Source: Xenorhabdus thuongxuanensis (GTDB taxonomy: Bacteria > Pseudomonadota > Gammaproteobacteria > Enterobacterales > Enterobacteriaceae). Taken from it: a DNA stretch of 64,000 bases. The stretch lies in contig NZ_MKGR01000011.1 of assembly GCF_001908095.1 (NCBI RefSeq), positions 1 through 64,000 of the forward strand. The letters run 5' to 3'. The notes beneath the pieces were generated by a model. That model searched no databases. It saw only the letters and a program-made list of their open reading frames with translations, and was not told the origin of the DNA. A program made the position numbers and the translations under genes. Shown piece by piece: positions 27,492-36,825 of this stretch. Each line of letters opens with the position of its first letter. Position 1 is the first letter of the stretch.

Positions 27492-27973
27492 TTGAGTTGA
27501 GCCTATCACTATAAAGAAGGAACAGTCATCATGACATAATATGGGGTACGGCTGTAGTATACTAATGACCAATATCGCCTCACAAAGCGAGCAATCATAA
27601 CGGCATACCTATCAGACGTTATATTGTTCGCTTTTTACTCAGTTATGTTGTTAGAAAAAGTCTATTAGAGAATGTAGTTAAAGGGTTTTAATATATAATT
27701 TTTTTTTATATTAATGTATTGACACCTATTTGTTTGAATGTAATCTGGTTTAAAAATATCAGTAAGATATGCATGTATTGAATAGTTAGTTGTTATAATA
27801 TGCTTCTGTCTTTTTTATTGTAAAAAAACGATTGGCTATTCCAAACCGGAAGAAATATATGACAAAGTGATGAATGTATTTATTGATGCGTGAAAACTAC
27901 GTTTATAACCATTCAATACATGACCCGATTCCTCTTGATAAATATTTCACTAACAATATAAAAAGGTAATAAT
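27492..27973. other. AT-rich gap before the Ig-like genes
   Basis: No intact gene. A 20-codon piece (27832-27888, SKPEEIYDKVMNVFIDA then stop) resembles the 16-codon piece at 36243-36293 (HDKVIGTFIERENYF), so both island ends carry traces of one repeated sequence. Confidence 0.4.
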
Positions 27974-29512
27974 ATGAGTACTACTTCTGAAAGCTTAACT
28001 ATTGATTTTAAAGGCACTGATGTTTTTCAAGGTTCCAGTATTATTATAATACCCACTTATACTGGAGATAAAAAACATAAGGTAGTTACAGGTAGTAATA
28101 TTACTCTTACAAACATATCAAATAATCCTAATGTGGAAATAGAGGTTTATGAAGATAATCATAGAAAAAAAGATGTTGATGTTACGAACAATAAAATAAA
28201 AATACCGTATATTGTTAAAGTAAAAAACAGTACGGATAAATCAGATATCAAGTTAGAAGTTACAACTAATGTTGCTAACTCTAATATTAAACAGACTATT
28301 ACTTGTAAGCAACATCAACATAAAGAAGAAGACCTTAACCTATCATCCTTAAACCCGATAGTTATAGGTAGTAGTTTTATCGAAGATTTGACCCCGGTAG
28401 CTGATGGAGCAACACCTAATGACAATACTAATGCACACTTGAATGTGGTAATATATCCGAGAAAAAAAGATAACACTGTGATGAAAAATTGCCAGATTGC
28501 ATTACATGTAGATAATATAAACTATATACGTTTGTATGATGGCAACACAGAGATTTTCCCTTTTAATAACAATATGTATTACATTAATACGGGTGATGAT
28601 GGTAATCTTAAGATAAAATTCTTTCCCAAAAAAATGACTGAACCATATGTAAGAGAAATAAATATTTCTACAATTATTGGCGATGAAACAGCTAAATCCA
28701 CACAAAAGGCCTTGTTTATTACAAAAGATATTCTTCCTTCTGACAATATGGATGCACCTATAATTGAGAATATGAGTGGAGATAAGATATATCCTCCATC
28801 AAATATAAGCGATAACAAATTTAATGTTAGAATACCTAGATCCGATATGATTCAACCAAACGACACTGTGTATATTATGAGCGATGTCGGTAGTCAGAGT
28901 GCAGCTACACTATGCACGTCAGAAATATATGGTAACAGATTTCTTAACGACCAACCTTTTAAGGTCCTTTATAATATTTTTACCGCACTTGAAACTAATA
29001 CTCTGTATTACTATATTGTGACGTCAGGGACGGATGCCTACAGATCAAAAGATTTACTTTTTAAATTGGCTGATAGCATAGATTATCGGCCACCGAGAGG
29101 AAAATTAGAACGGGTTACAATTTCGGATGGCATGGGAGGTGAAATTGAAGAATATACTGTCTTTGGTATAGAGTCGGTTAATCAAGGGGTGGTATGTGTT
29201 GTTCCCGTTGGTGGTGATAATCAAGTAAAATCAGGAGATACTATTACACTCTATTTAGCCATAAATGCATATAATCCTAATACAGGTAGTTTATTTTTTG
29301 AAAATCCACAGTTAAATACAATAACTATAGCGGATAAGGATGTCCACGCAGGCCATGTTCAGATCAATATTGATAAAAATAAGTTATTAAACGTTCATAC
29401 AGATCTTGATGGTAACCCTTCGCCTATGTATATATATTATATTAGTGGTCAACAAGAATATTCAAAGAGTTGGATGGGATTTCTTGATACCGTTCCTTTG
29501 GATTCTGATTAA
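27974..29512 (+). CDS. Hypothetical protein with Ig-like beta-sandwich repeats
   Basis: 512 aa, not recognised. No signal peptide, membrane segment or lipobox. The sequence is beta-rich, Asn/Asp/Ile-rich and seems to hold about four domains of 100-130 residues: ~5-115, ~120-250 (VVIYPRKKDNTVMKN... with DDGNLKIKFFPK, like Ig/invasin-type modules), ~260-375 and ~380-510. AAGG lies 7 nt before the ATG. Very low GC compared with the flanking core genes. Next to a similar shorter gene (29687-30625) and convergent with the inverse autotransporter, suggesting an acquired surface or secreted adhesin-related set. Function unknown. Confidence 0.6.
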   Translation: MSTTSESLTIDFKGTDVFQGSSIIIIPTYTGDKKHKVVTGSNITLTNISNNPNVEIEVYEDNHRKKDVDVTNNKIKIPYIVKVKNSTDKSDIKLEVTTNVANSNIKQTITCKQHQHKEEDLNLSSLNPIVIGSSFIEDLTPVADGATPNDNTNAHLNVVIYPRKKDNTVMKNCQIALHVDNINYIRLYDGNTEIFPFNNNMYYINTGDDGNLKIKFFPKKMTEPYVREINISTIIGDETAKSTQKALFITKDILPSDNMDAPIIENMSGDKIYPPSNISDNKFNVRIPRSDMIQPNDTVYIMSDVGSQSAATLCTSEIYGNRFLNDQPFKVLYNIFTALETNTLYYYIVTSGTDAYRSKDLLFKLADSIDYRPPRGKLERVTISDGMGGEIEEYTVFGIESVNQGVVCVVPVGGDNQVKSGDTITLYLAINAYNPNTGSLFFENPQLNTITIADKDVHAGHVQINIDKNKLLNVHTDLDGNPSPMYIYYISGQQEYSKSWMGFLDTVPLDSD

Positions 29513-29686
29513 GTACTAGTAATTATCTAATAACTTGTAGTGTGGATAATACCTCTACAGGGTTCCACTTCACTTTCCGAGGTGGGAGGTACAATACATT
29601 GTTAAATGACTATCCTAAATAATATGTGAATGCAAGAAGATCTATTTTCATGCTTATATTTAACTGAAGTTTTATTTTAAATTTTA

Positions 29687-30625
29687 ATGGAAAAAATGAT
29701 GAATATAATTCAAAAAAACAACCCTCTTAAAAAACCCACGCTGCCACAAAAAGACGAAAACGGGGTTATTGATGTTAGTAAAATGGAAAATGATTTTATG
29801 CTGGTTGTTATTGATCATTTTGATACTGAAAAACCAAAAGAAAAACTAAATATATTATTGAATGGTGTCCAAGCTGAGTATTATTTTATAGAGAATCCCG
29901 TTCCCTTTACTATACATATAAAAATACCTTTTTCTAGTCTATCTTATGAGGATTACACTGTTACTTATACAGTAACTGATGTCGCTAATATCGGTTATTC
30001 TGAGCCAGATTATGTTAAAATAATTAATTCTGAACTTACGTCAACCCCTTCTCTTTCTTTGAAAGAGATAACAGATAATCGTGTAATTGCGACCTTAAGT
30101 AACGATCAAGAAAATATCGGTGTCAAATTTTATATCGCTACGCGTATCCCTAGCAATCCTGAGCTTTACACATATATAAATACGAGTGATGGAAATTGGT
30201 CACCACTTATCATACTGCCAGCCACAGCCAAAGATGGTTCTTATATTATTATCCAATCTAACGCTGGCTATTATACATATATTTCTACAACCAGTAAACC
30301 TTCTCCTGATTTTCTTATGTATACAAATAATAAATTCGTATTTAAATATTCACTTAACAATAGAAAATGGACTCATTGCTCTGGAAATAATGAATTTCCT
30401 ACCAGCGGCGATAATGTAAAGTATATGACTCCAAATGATGTAATTACTTCAGCTAATTTCATGAGTGGTGGCCAATATGCTGACGCATCTACTGACCCAC
30501 GAGGTCAGGCAATAATGAAAGTCATAGATAATGAAACAGAGTCTGTAACTGTTTTTGCTATGCTAGAGAGTGATAGCAGTATATATGATAGTGTGGAACT
30601 TAATTTCATGTCTGATACAAATTAA
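29687..30625 (+). CDS. Hypothetical protein, companion of the preceding Ig-like gene
   Basis: 312 aa, not recognised. No signal peptide. N-terminal Ig-like stretch (NILLNGVQAEYYFIENPVPF, YEDYTVTYTVTDVANIGYSE; residues ~35-115). The central part has a repeated Tyr-Ile pattern (GSYIIIQSNAGYYTYISTTS) and a C-terminal domain (~225-310). Same composition and layout style as the 512-aa protein 174 bp upstream, so probably co-acquired. The start is uncertain: ATG 29687, 29696 and 29699 are all possible and none has a strong ribosome-binding site. Confidence 0.55.
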   Translation: MEKMMNIIQKNNPLKKPTLPQKDENGVIDVSKMENDFMLVVIDHFDTEKPKEKLNILLNGVQAEYYFIENPVPFTIHIKIPFSSLSYEDYTVTYTVTDVANIGYSEPDYVKIINSELTSTPSLSLKEITDNRVIATLSNDQENIGVKFYIATRIPSNPELYTYINTSDGNWSPLIILPATAKDGSYIIIQSNAGYYTYISTTSKPSPDFLMYTNNKFVFKYSLNNRKWTHCSGNNEFPTSGDNVKYMTPNDVITSANFMSGGQYADASTDPRGQAIMKVIDNETESVTVFAMLESDSSIYDSVELNFMSDTN

Positions 30626-30751
30626 AATTTCACACATCTAATTTGGCTAAATAGCTTTTCAAAATAGTAGGCAAATCAAAGAAACTCAGTCCTATTTTTG
30701 TGAACTTTTTAATCGCAAAACCAAAAAAACACAAAAAGGAAGGACTGAGTT

Positions 30752-30868
30752 ATGCCTATCGTCCCACCAATTCCTCGAAATAAACGGCGACAGATGAGAA
30801 AACTCGTCCAAAAAACGCCGGATAATCCCCCTCTAAAAAAGCATAGTAATATCAAATTAACGCTTTGA
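30752..30868 (+). pseudogene. N-terminal fragment of an IS630-family transposase
   Basis: 38 codons, MPIVPPIPRNKRRQMRKLVQ... ending in KLTL then stop. The start matches IS630-type transposases (MPI-x-PI-R-x-[KE]RR-M), after which the gene is lost. An inverted repeat AACTCAGTCC/GGACTGAGTT (30683-30692, 30742-30751) lies just before it and is probably part of the element's left end. Confidence 0.65.
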
Positions 30869-30894
30869 AGTCATGACCAAATATATAAGGTTAA

Positions 30895-33800
30895 TTATTT
30901 ATAGCAGAGTAAAATAAATAAACTATCCTTACGTGATGAGCTTAATGAACTTAATGGATAAGCTTGTGTATATTCAGGGGTGTTTGCTCCAACATAGTCA
31001 ATTCCATCGATATCACCAATTAATCCTGCGGCTTTTAAATCTGCGCCCTGATTCACAAGCTTTGTGATGCTATCGGCTATATCAGTCATTTTCACTGGTG
31101 TCCCCGTCGTACAACGCATAGCAGGACTGAATCGATAATCAGGTGGCCACACATAGGTTACAGCATTACCACTACTCCCTCCAGTATCAGCAAATACCAT
31201 CTTATTAATGGCTATATTTGTTTGATATACAAGGTAACGGCCTGAAGAAAATGTGTAGCGGCTTTCTACTGTTGTACTACCCGCTGCTTTCACTTCGAAA
31301 TATCCATTACCTGTATCGTTTTTAACAGCAGCAATTATATTTTCATTGTTTGAACTGTAGACTGGATAACCTCTAGCACCAACAGTTTCAGAATCATCAC
31401 GTTTGTGGTTAGGTATAAACGTCAATTTATCCCAGCCAAAGGTTAAGTCATGGGCAAGTACTCCATCTCGGTTTGTGGCTATGCCATTCTTTCTGCTGTA
31501 CTTATTAAGTAAAATACGATTATCGTCATTTTTAGGTTTCGCAGTGATTTTTACCGTTTCATCTTTAGAAGCTGGAAAACTGTTATCAGTCGCAGCAGTG
31601 ACTGTAATTTTATCAAATCCTCCATTATTACTGTACATCGTGAAAGTTGCTTGCCCCTGCGAATTGGTTATATTTTCCTGTGTAGTAATCAGATGGGGTT
31701 CCTGCGCTAAAGGAACAGGTAATGATGTGCTCCAGTTTATCGGTACACCTGGTTGCAGCCCATTATCTTTTTTACGTTTTATCGTTGCGATGAATGTGTA
31801 TTGATTCGCCTTACCTTCAAGTGTTGATGTAGGGCGAACAACGGTAAGCGTTAGAGTATAAGGTTCGGTAAAAGAAACTTTGTCTGCACATTGTTGCCCA
31901 TTTTCAGGGGCACGATTACCGGCAATAGCAACACAAACTACAGCATCTTTTATCGGTGGGTTATGGGAACTAACCAAATTATTTGTGAGTTCTCCTTTGG
32001 GTGAGGTGGTAACTGCTCCTGGCGTTTTCAGATAAGTTGTTTTGTCCCCTGTTGGTTGCTGAAGACGCCATTCAAATTTTATTTTTTGTCCGGTATAAAT
32101 GGTAGTGCCATCCGGTTCATAGACCATTGCCGTATAGGTATAAGCATCACTTCCATCATTGCTCACATCGCCACTCTTCTGTGTGACTATCGGTTTGTGA
32201 ATGATTGGCCATGCAAAGTTTGCAGTCTGCTGTGCTTTCCCGGTATTTCCACCGGATGAAGCAGTCACAATAATATTTGATGCAGCAACAGAACTCGTGA
32301 GTTTGGCCGTGACTTTTCCGTCACCATCAGTGATTGTTGTAACAGGCTCCAAAGTGACACCCTGAACGCTTTCTAACAAGCCCCATTGCACGGTCTTACC
32401 TTTTTCTGCTTTACCCTCAGTATTTGTAATAATTGCCGTATAGGTATAAGTATCATGAACTGATTTAGGTTTAAAGCTATCAGGTTGCACACTGATATTT
32501 TCTTTGGTAAAAGAAACTTTGTCTGCACATTGTTGCCCATTTTCAGGGGCACGATTACCGGCAATAGCAACACAAACTACAGCATCTTTTATCGGTGGGT
32601 TATGGGAACTGACCAAATTATTTGTGAGTTCTCCTTTGGGTGAGGTGGTAACTGCTCCTGACGTTTTCAGATAAGTTGTTTTGTCCCCTGTTGGTTGCTG
32701 AAGACGCCATTCAAATTTTATTTTTTGTCCGGTATAAATGGTAGTGCCATCCGGTTCATAGACCATTGCCGTATAGGTATAAGCATCACTTCCATCATTG
32801 CTCACATCGCCACTCTTCTGTGTAACTATCGGTTTGTGAATGATTGGCCATGCAAAGTTTGCAGGCTGCTGTGCTTTCCCGGTGTTTCCACCGGATGAAG
32901 CAGTCACAATAATATTTGATGCAGCAACAGAACTCGTGAGTTTGGCCGTGACTTTTCCATCACCATCAGTGACTGTTGTAACAGGCTCCAAAGTGACACC
33001 CTGAACGCTTTCTAACAAGCCCCATTGCACGGTCTTACCTTTTTCTGCTTTACCCTCAGTATTTGTAATAATTGCCGTATAGGTATAAGTATCATGAACT
33101 GATTTAGGTTTAGCGCTATCAGGTTGCACACTGATGTTTTCCAACTTAAAAGATACTGCCCGTGGTGCCTTTACCGGGGGTTGTTTTTCAATGGCAAGTG
33201 AAATCCATATTCCATCCGCTTTTTTATTACTGGTCAGCGTTGCTTTTAATTTCCCTTCGCTGTCTGTTTGTATCTCGCCTTTTGGCACGTGCAAAGTTAG
33301 TCCATCAACAGGGTTATCTATATTCCAGTTTACTTCAGAGAGTTTTTTGTTTATTGCAGGATTCTTTTCATTATCAATAATAAGCGCCTTATAGGTGTAA
33401 GTTTGCTCACCATCAGCGGTTAAATCACCGTCAGGAGTGACTTCAATTTCTTTAATTTGATAACTCTGGGTATTGTCAGTAAAACTTACCGTTCCCACTA
33501 ATTTATTAGGTTGACCATCCATGACTAAATAAACCTTTACATCTTTAATTGATTTTGTGCTGGTTAATATAACGCGATCATCTTTGAGAAAAGATCCATT
33601 CTTATCTGTTTTTACTTGTTCGAATTTATATTGAGGATGAAATTCAAGCCCTGAATTTTTATTTGCAGGAGGTTCGGTTACCCATTGAACATTATCAATT
33701 GTTATTTCTGATGGTACTTTATCAGATGTATCAAAAGTAATAACAGGATTAAACGTATATCCATCCTTTGTATCTCCTGACGCAGGTAATGGACCTGATG

Positions 33801-35172
33801 GGGTGAAGTTAGCCTCATTTCCGTGATAAATTTCAAAAGGTTTGACAATTAATTTTATATGCTGTGGTTCTGTTTTTTGGTTATTGCTTAATTCAGCAAC
33901 AGTATAAAATGTATAGATATTTGTTTCATTTTTGCCGGATGAAAATTCAGGCAGTACTACCTGAACCTCATTGGAATTAACAAGAATTTTTCCTTTATTT
34001 TTTTCAAAATTTTCTTTTTCTTTTCCATCAGAAATATGAATTTTTCTGATTGATGCATCAGCAGATAATTTTATTGGGATATTAACCTGTTGACGACTAT
34101 AACCCACCACTGTTGTTTTCTGTAAAGAAAATTGGGCAATCGGAATACTTCTGTAATCAAGGACAATATTATTATTTCTCTCCACTAAATCATAACGACT
34201 ACCCACTAATGTTCGCATTGAAGCGACATTATCTGGTGATAATTGTTCACTCAATGAAGAGCCTAATTTGATATTTAAATTTGCCAGAAATTGTATTTCA
34301 GTACGGCTTCCTGTTCCCTGTTTATAATCCGTACCGATGGTTATTAATGGAATTGGAGTATACGTTAAACCAATTTTTGCTAGTGCGGGGTTTTTCTGTT
34401 TAGTTTTCCGATCGAATAACGTCACATTGTCGCCAAAATATTGCTCATAACTCAGCTTAGTACCTAAATTAGGATAGAAAGGCAGGTAAAACTCCCCATT
34501 AATGTCATAACCATTTGCAGGGCGCTCATGATAATATTGGAAATTTCGAGATTGTTGCCAGTCGCTTAAACGATAATAAGCATTAGCAGAAAGTTTAATG
34601 TAATCACCCCAAATTTCACTTCCTAACCCTACTCGTCTATTTTTACCAGTGATGTCATAGTCATAAAATGTATTCAAACCATACATCCAATTCTGATAAA
34701 AATAACGTCCGCCTAAACCAAAATTCACAGTATCCCGACTATCTTTATTACGATAGCCAAATTGAGAAAAGAATAACCAATTGGTTTTATTATCATAGAG
34801 AGGTAATAATAGATCGAATGAGCTATTTTTTAGTGTCCATTTTCTGTCTAATCCGAAATTAATTTTTACTGTACCAAATTGAGATAGCCATTTTTTCACT
34901 TCGGATGAAACAGTGTTGTTAAATCTACCCAGCGCATAAGAAGTTGCTTTTTCCTTGAGTTCTGAAGGCGAAGAAGATAATATATTCCTAGCGATTTGCA
35001 TATTGTTATGAATAATCTTATAAGTATCAGATTCATAAGTATTATTTAAATAGGTTTCCTGCTTTTTTGGTTGCACACTATGTTCAACCGAAGCGCTAGT
35101 CATTGCTGAAAGCATAAGTAATGTATAGAAGAGAATAATCAGAAAAATTATTTTTTTTACACATGATGACAT
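30895..35172 (-). CDS. Inverse autotransporter adhesin (intimin/invasin family) with Big_1-type domains
   Basis: 1425 aa. Signal peptide (residues 1-27), a short periplasmic/linker part, then the inverse autotransporter beta-barrel (~90-330: SYALGRFNNTVSSEVKKWLS, FGLGGRYFYQNWMYGLNTFY, NGEFYLPFYPNLGTKLSYEQ). A passenger of tandem bacterial Ig-like domains follows, with repeated D-G-x-Y-T-[FY]-x-[AP]-x-[IV] and GDGKVTAKLTS motifs, and a distinct C-terminal cap with two Cys ending DSLFILLCYK. No LysM domain is seen. Residues encoded by 32506-33144 and 31867-32505 are near-identical 213-residue modules. The passenger would be exported through the barrel and act in adhesion to host or other cells. 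No neighbouring secretion genes are needed. Confidence 0.9.
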   Translation of the reverse strand: MSSCVKKIIFLIILFYTLLMLSAMTSASVEHSVQPKKQETYLNNTYESDTYKIIHNNMQIARNILSSSPSELKEKATSYALGRFNNTVSSEVKKWLSQFGTVKINFGLDRKWTLKNSSFDLLLPLYDNKTNWLFFSQFGYRNKDSRDTVNFGLGGRYFYQNWMYGLNTFYDYDITGKNRRVGLGSEIWGDYIKLSANAYYRLSDWQQSRNFQYYHERPANGYDINGEFYLPFYPNLGTKLSYEQYFGDNVTLFDRKTKQKNPALAKIGLTYTPIPLITIGTDYKQGTGSRTEIQFLANLNIKLGSSLSEQLSPDNVASMRTLVGSRYDLVERNNNIVLDYRSIPIAQFSLQKTTVVGYSRQQVNIPIKLSADASIRKIHISDGKEKENFEKNKGKILVNSNEVQVVLPEFSSGKNETNIYTFYTVAELSNNQKTEPQHIKLIVKPFEIYHGNEANFTPSGPLPASGDTKDGYTFNPVITFDTSDKVPSEITIDNVQWVTEPPANKNSGLEFHPQYKFEQVKTDKNGSFLKDDRVILTSTKSIKDVKVYLVMDGQPNKLVGTVSFTDNTQSYQIKEIEVTPDGDLTADGEQTYTYKALIIDNEKNPAINKKLSEVNWNIDNPVDGLTLHVPKGEIQTDSEGKLKATLTSNKKADGIWISLAIEKQPPVKAPRAVSFKLENISVQPDSAKPKSVHDTYTYTAIITNTEGKAEKGKTVQWGLLESVQGVTLEPVTTVTDGDGKVTAKLTSSVAASNIIVTASSGGNTGKAQQPANFAWPIIHKPIVTQKSGDVSNDGSDAYTYTAMVYEPDGTTIYTGQKIKFEWRLQQPTGDKTTYLKTSGAVTTSPKGELTNNLVSSHNPPIKDAVVCVAIAGNRAPENGQQCADKVSFTKENISVQPDSFKPKSVHDTYTYTAIITNTEGKAEKGKTVQWGLLESVQGVTLEPVTTITDGDGKVTAKLTSSVAASNIIVTASSGGNTGKAQQTANFAWPIIHKPIVTQKSGDVSNDGSDAYTYTAMVYEPDGTTIYTGQKIKFEWRLQQPTGDKTTYLKTPGAVTTSPKGELTNNLVSSHNPPIKDAVVCVAIAGNRAPENGQQCADKVSFTEPYTLTLTVVRPTSTLEGKANQYTFIATIKRKKDNGLQPGVPINWSTSLPVPLAQEPHLITTQENITNSQGQATFTMYSNNGGFDKITVTAATDNSFPASKDETVKITAKPKNDDNRILLNKYSRKNGIATNRDGVLAHDLTFGWDKLTFIPNHKRDDSETVGARGYPVYSSNNENIIAAVKNDTGNGYFEVKAAGSTTVESRYTFSSGRYLVYQTNIAINKMVFADTGGSSGNAVTYVWPPDYRFSPAMRCTTGTPVKMTDIADSITKLVNQGADLKAAGLIGDIDGIDYVGANTPEYTQAYPLSSLSSSRKDSLFILLCYK
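31867..33144. repeat. 639-bp in-frame tandem duplication within the adhesin gene
   Basis: 31867-32505 and 32506-33144 align base for base at an offset of 639 bp (213 codons), with only scattered substitutions. Each unit spans two Ig-like modules of the passenger. The near identity points to a recent duplication or to ongoing homogenisation. Confidence 0.9.
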
Positions 35173-35306
35173 ATATCAGCACTCCTTAGATAGCCATCCA
35201 TACTGACATTTTAATTTGGTTTCTTTTTCTTTAATACATTAACTTAGTAATCTTAGTACCTGTACAGAATATTTTCAAAAGTTCTTTCACATTAGGTATG
35301 TGTCCC

Positions 35307-35657
35307 TTAATTATATAATCGTCTGTAAAAGAATCGAATGCAGCCTAATTTCACCATAGACAGATAGTTTCGGGCTGTTTTTTCGTAACGGGCTGCGATA
35401 CGTCGATTTCCTTTGAGAAAATCGGAACAACGTTCAATAACATTACGGTTACGATAAGCGTGTTTATCAAATTGAGTACGACCATCACTCTTTCCTCTTT
35501 CATTGACTTTGATAAGGAATGATGCTCTTTATTTTCAATGTTCTCAGGTAACTGCGGAATTTTCCTCCAGAATAACCTTTATCAGCCAAGACGGCTTTAC
35601 CCCGCCGTTTCATAGAACCATTTTTGCGTTGTATGCCAATACCATCAAGCAAAGGGA
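35307..35657 (-). pseudogene. C-terminal fragment of an IS5-family transposase
   Basis: Minus-strand pieces read KRRGKAVLADKGYSGGKFRS and, after a frameshift, NRNVIERCSDFLKGNRRIAA...YEKTARNYLSMVKLGCIRFF, stop at 35307. These are the DDE-domain C-terminus (with the RN-ER motif of the catalytic E) of IS5-type transposases. Truncated 5' by the IS110 remnant. Confidence 0.7.
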
Positions 35658-35987
35658 TCGCAGCTCAAGTCAATGTCATTCGTGGTTTATTGAGCGAGTT
35701 TGGGGAAGTCAACCTTGCGGGGGATCAGCAAACGGGGTGACAATTATTTGCGGACACTGTTTGTTCATGGGGCAAGAGCGGTGGTACGGTACGTAAAAGA
35801 GAAAATCGGCCGAACAGAAAACTGGCTGAATAGCCTGTTGTCGAGACGCAATACTAATATTGCTGTGGTGGAGCTGACGAATAAAAATGCCAGGATTATC
35901 TGGGCGTTGCTGGTTCATGGCAGGGAGTTTGAGGTGGATTATGGGAACCCGGAAACACAGACGACTAAAATCATCAAGTGCAAATAA
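35658..35987 (+). pseudogene. IS110-family transposase, internally deleted
   Basis: The first segment (AQVNVIRGLLSEFGEVN) ends at a stop. In a second frame GKSTLRGISKRGDNYLRTLF, HGARAVVRYVKEKIG and LTNKNARIIWALLVHGREF make up the C-terminal Transposase_20 region of IS110 (IS1111-like) enzymes, ending at 35987. The catalytic DEDD N-terminal domain is missing. Confidence 0.75.
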
Positions 35988-36240
35988 AGGAGTCCATATA
36001 AAAGTAATTTCCAAAGATTGCACAGGTAATCGAAAAGTGATGGCAAGGCAGGTCGGACCGTGATCAGAAAACTCTGGTGCCGTGCAAGCGCTTATAGCGC
36101 GCCGAAATGATAAGAGCTTGGTCAGCGAATTCCATCAGAGACAGAGGAGACGGCCTCAACTAAAATCTGAGTGCATGGCTGCAATCTTAACCTGGTTCTA
36201 GTCATGACAAACGATTGTTTGGCAAACAAGGGGAGTCCAT
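35988..36240 (+). mobile_element. 3' noncoding end of the IS110-type element
   Basis: About 250 bp with no ORF between the transposase stop and a repeated border motif: GGAGTCCAT occurs at 35990-35998 and again at 36232-36240. In the IS1111 subgroup the long noncoding end downstream of the transposase carries the structured bridge RNA. This segment has GC-rich inverted stretches (for example around GCAAGCGCTTATAGCGCGC) in keeping with that. Inference only. Confidence 0.45.
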
Positions 36241-36322
36241 GTATGCACGATAAAGTGATTGGTACTTTCATTGAGCGTGAGAACTATTTTTAATAATACA
36301 TCTAACTATTTAATACATAACC

Positions 36323-36356
36323 CCTTATTCAGAAGAATAATCTCGGTATTTTTATT
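36323..36356 (+). repeat. 34-bp direct repeat, right copy
   Basis: Exact copy of 26819-26852 in the same orientation, at the right edge of the adhesin island just past the IS110 end. Confidence 0.8.
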
Positions 36357-36825
36357 TTTTAAATATATATATGTTGAAAATTTGATGTTTTCCTTTTATT
36401 TAAAAAATAAAAATATTGAATTAATTTTGATTAAAAATTTTAGGGTAATTGTATTTATTTGATTAATTGATGAAACAAAAACTAAAAATGACTATTTTCC
36501 ATTAATTATATTAAGTGGGTTTATTTGTCAATTAACATTGACCTTTATTTTACATATGGACAACAAACGCCATGATTAAATCTCATAATATATTTTATTC
36601 ATTAAAAAAATTTTATGATGTTGAAATGATGAATAGAGAAAACTTTTTATTTTTCATATAACTACATTGAATATTTCAAATTAATAATATGATGTATCAT
36701 AAATATATACTTCCTGTTTAATCGGCTATCTGATAAATAATCATTTATTCTCACCCTATTCAGAATCCATTTCATATTCTGACAACGAATTTAAACAAAA
36801 AATTAACACTTGGAAGTTATAAAAA
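36357..36825. other. Very AT-rich region upstream of the biosynthetic operon
   Basis: About 470 bp with no recognisable gene. AT-rich enough to be an H-NS target. It should contain the promoter of the four-gene operon at 36826-40907, but no clear -35/-10 pair stands out. Confidence 0.5.

Noticed and set aside
31403-31804. 133-codon plus-strand ORF with membrane-like segments inside the adhesin gene
   Set aside because: Antisense to the 1425-aa inverse autotransporter; its hydrophobicity follows from the complementary codons.
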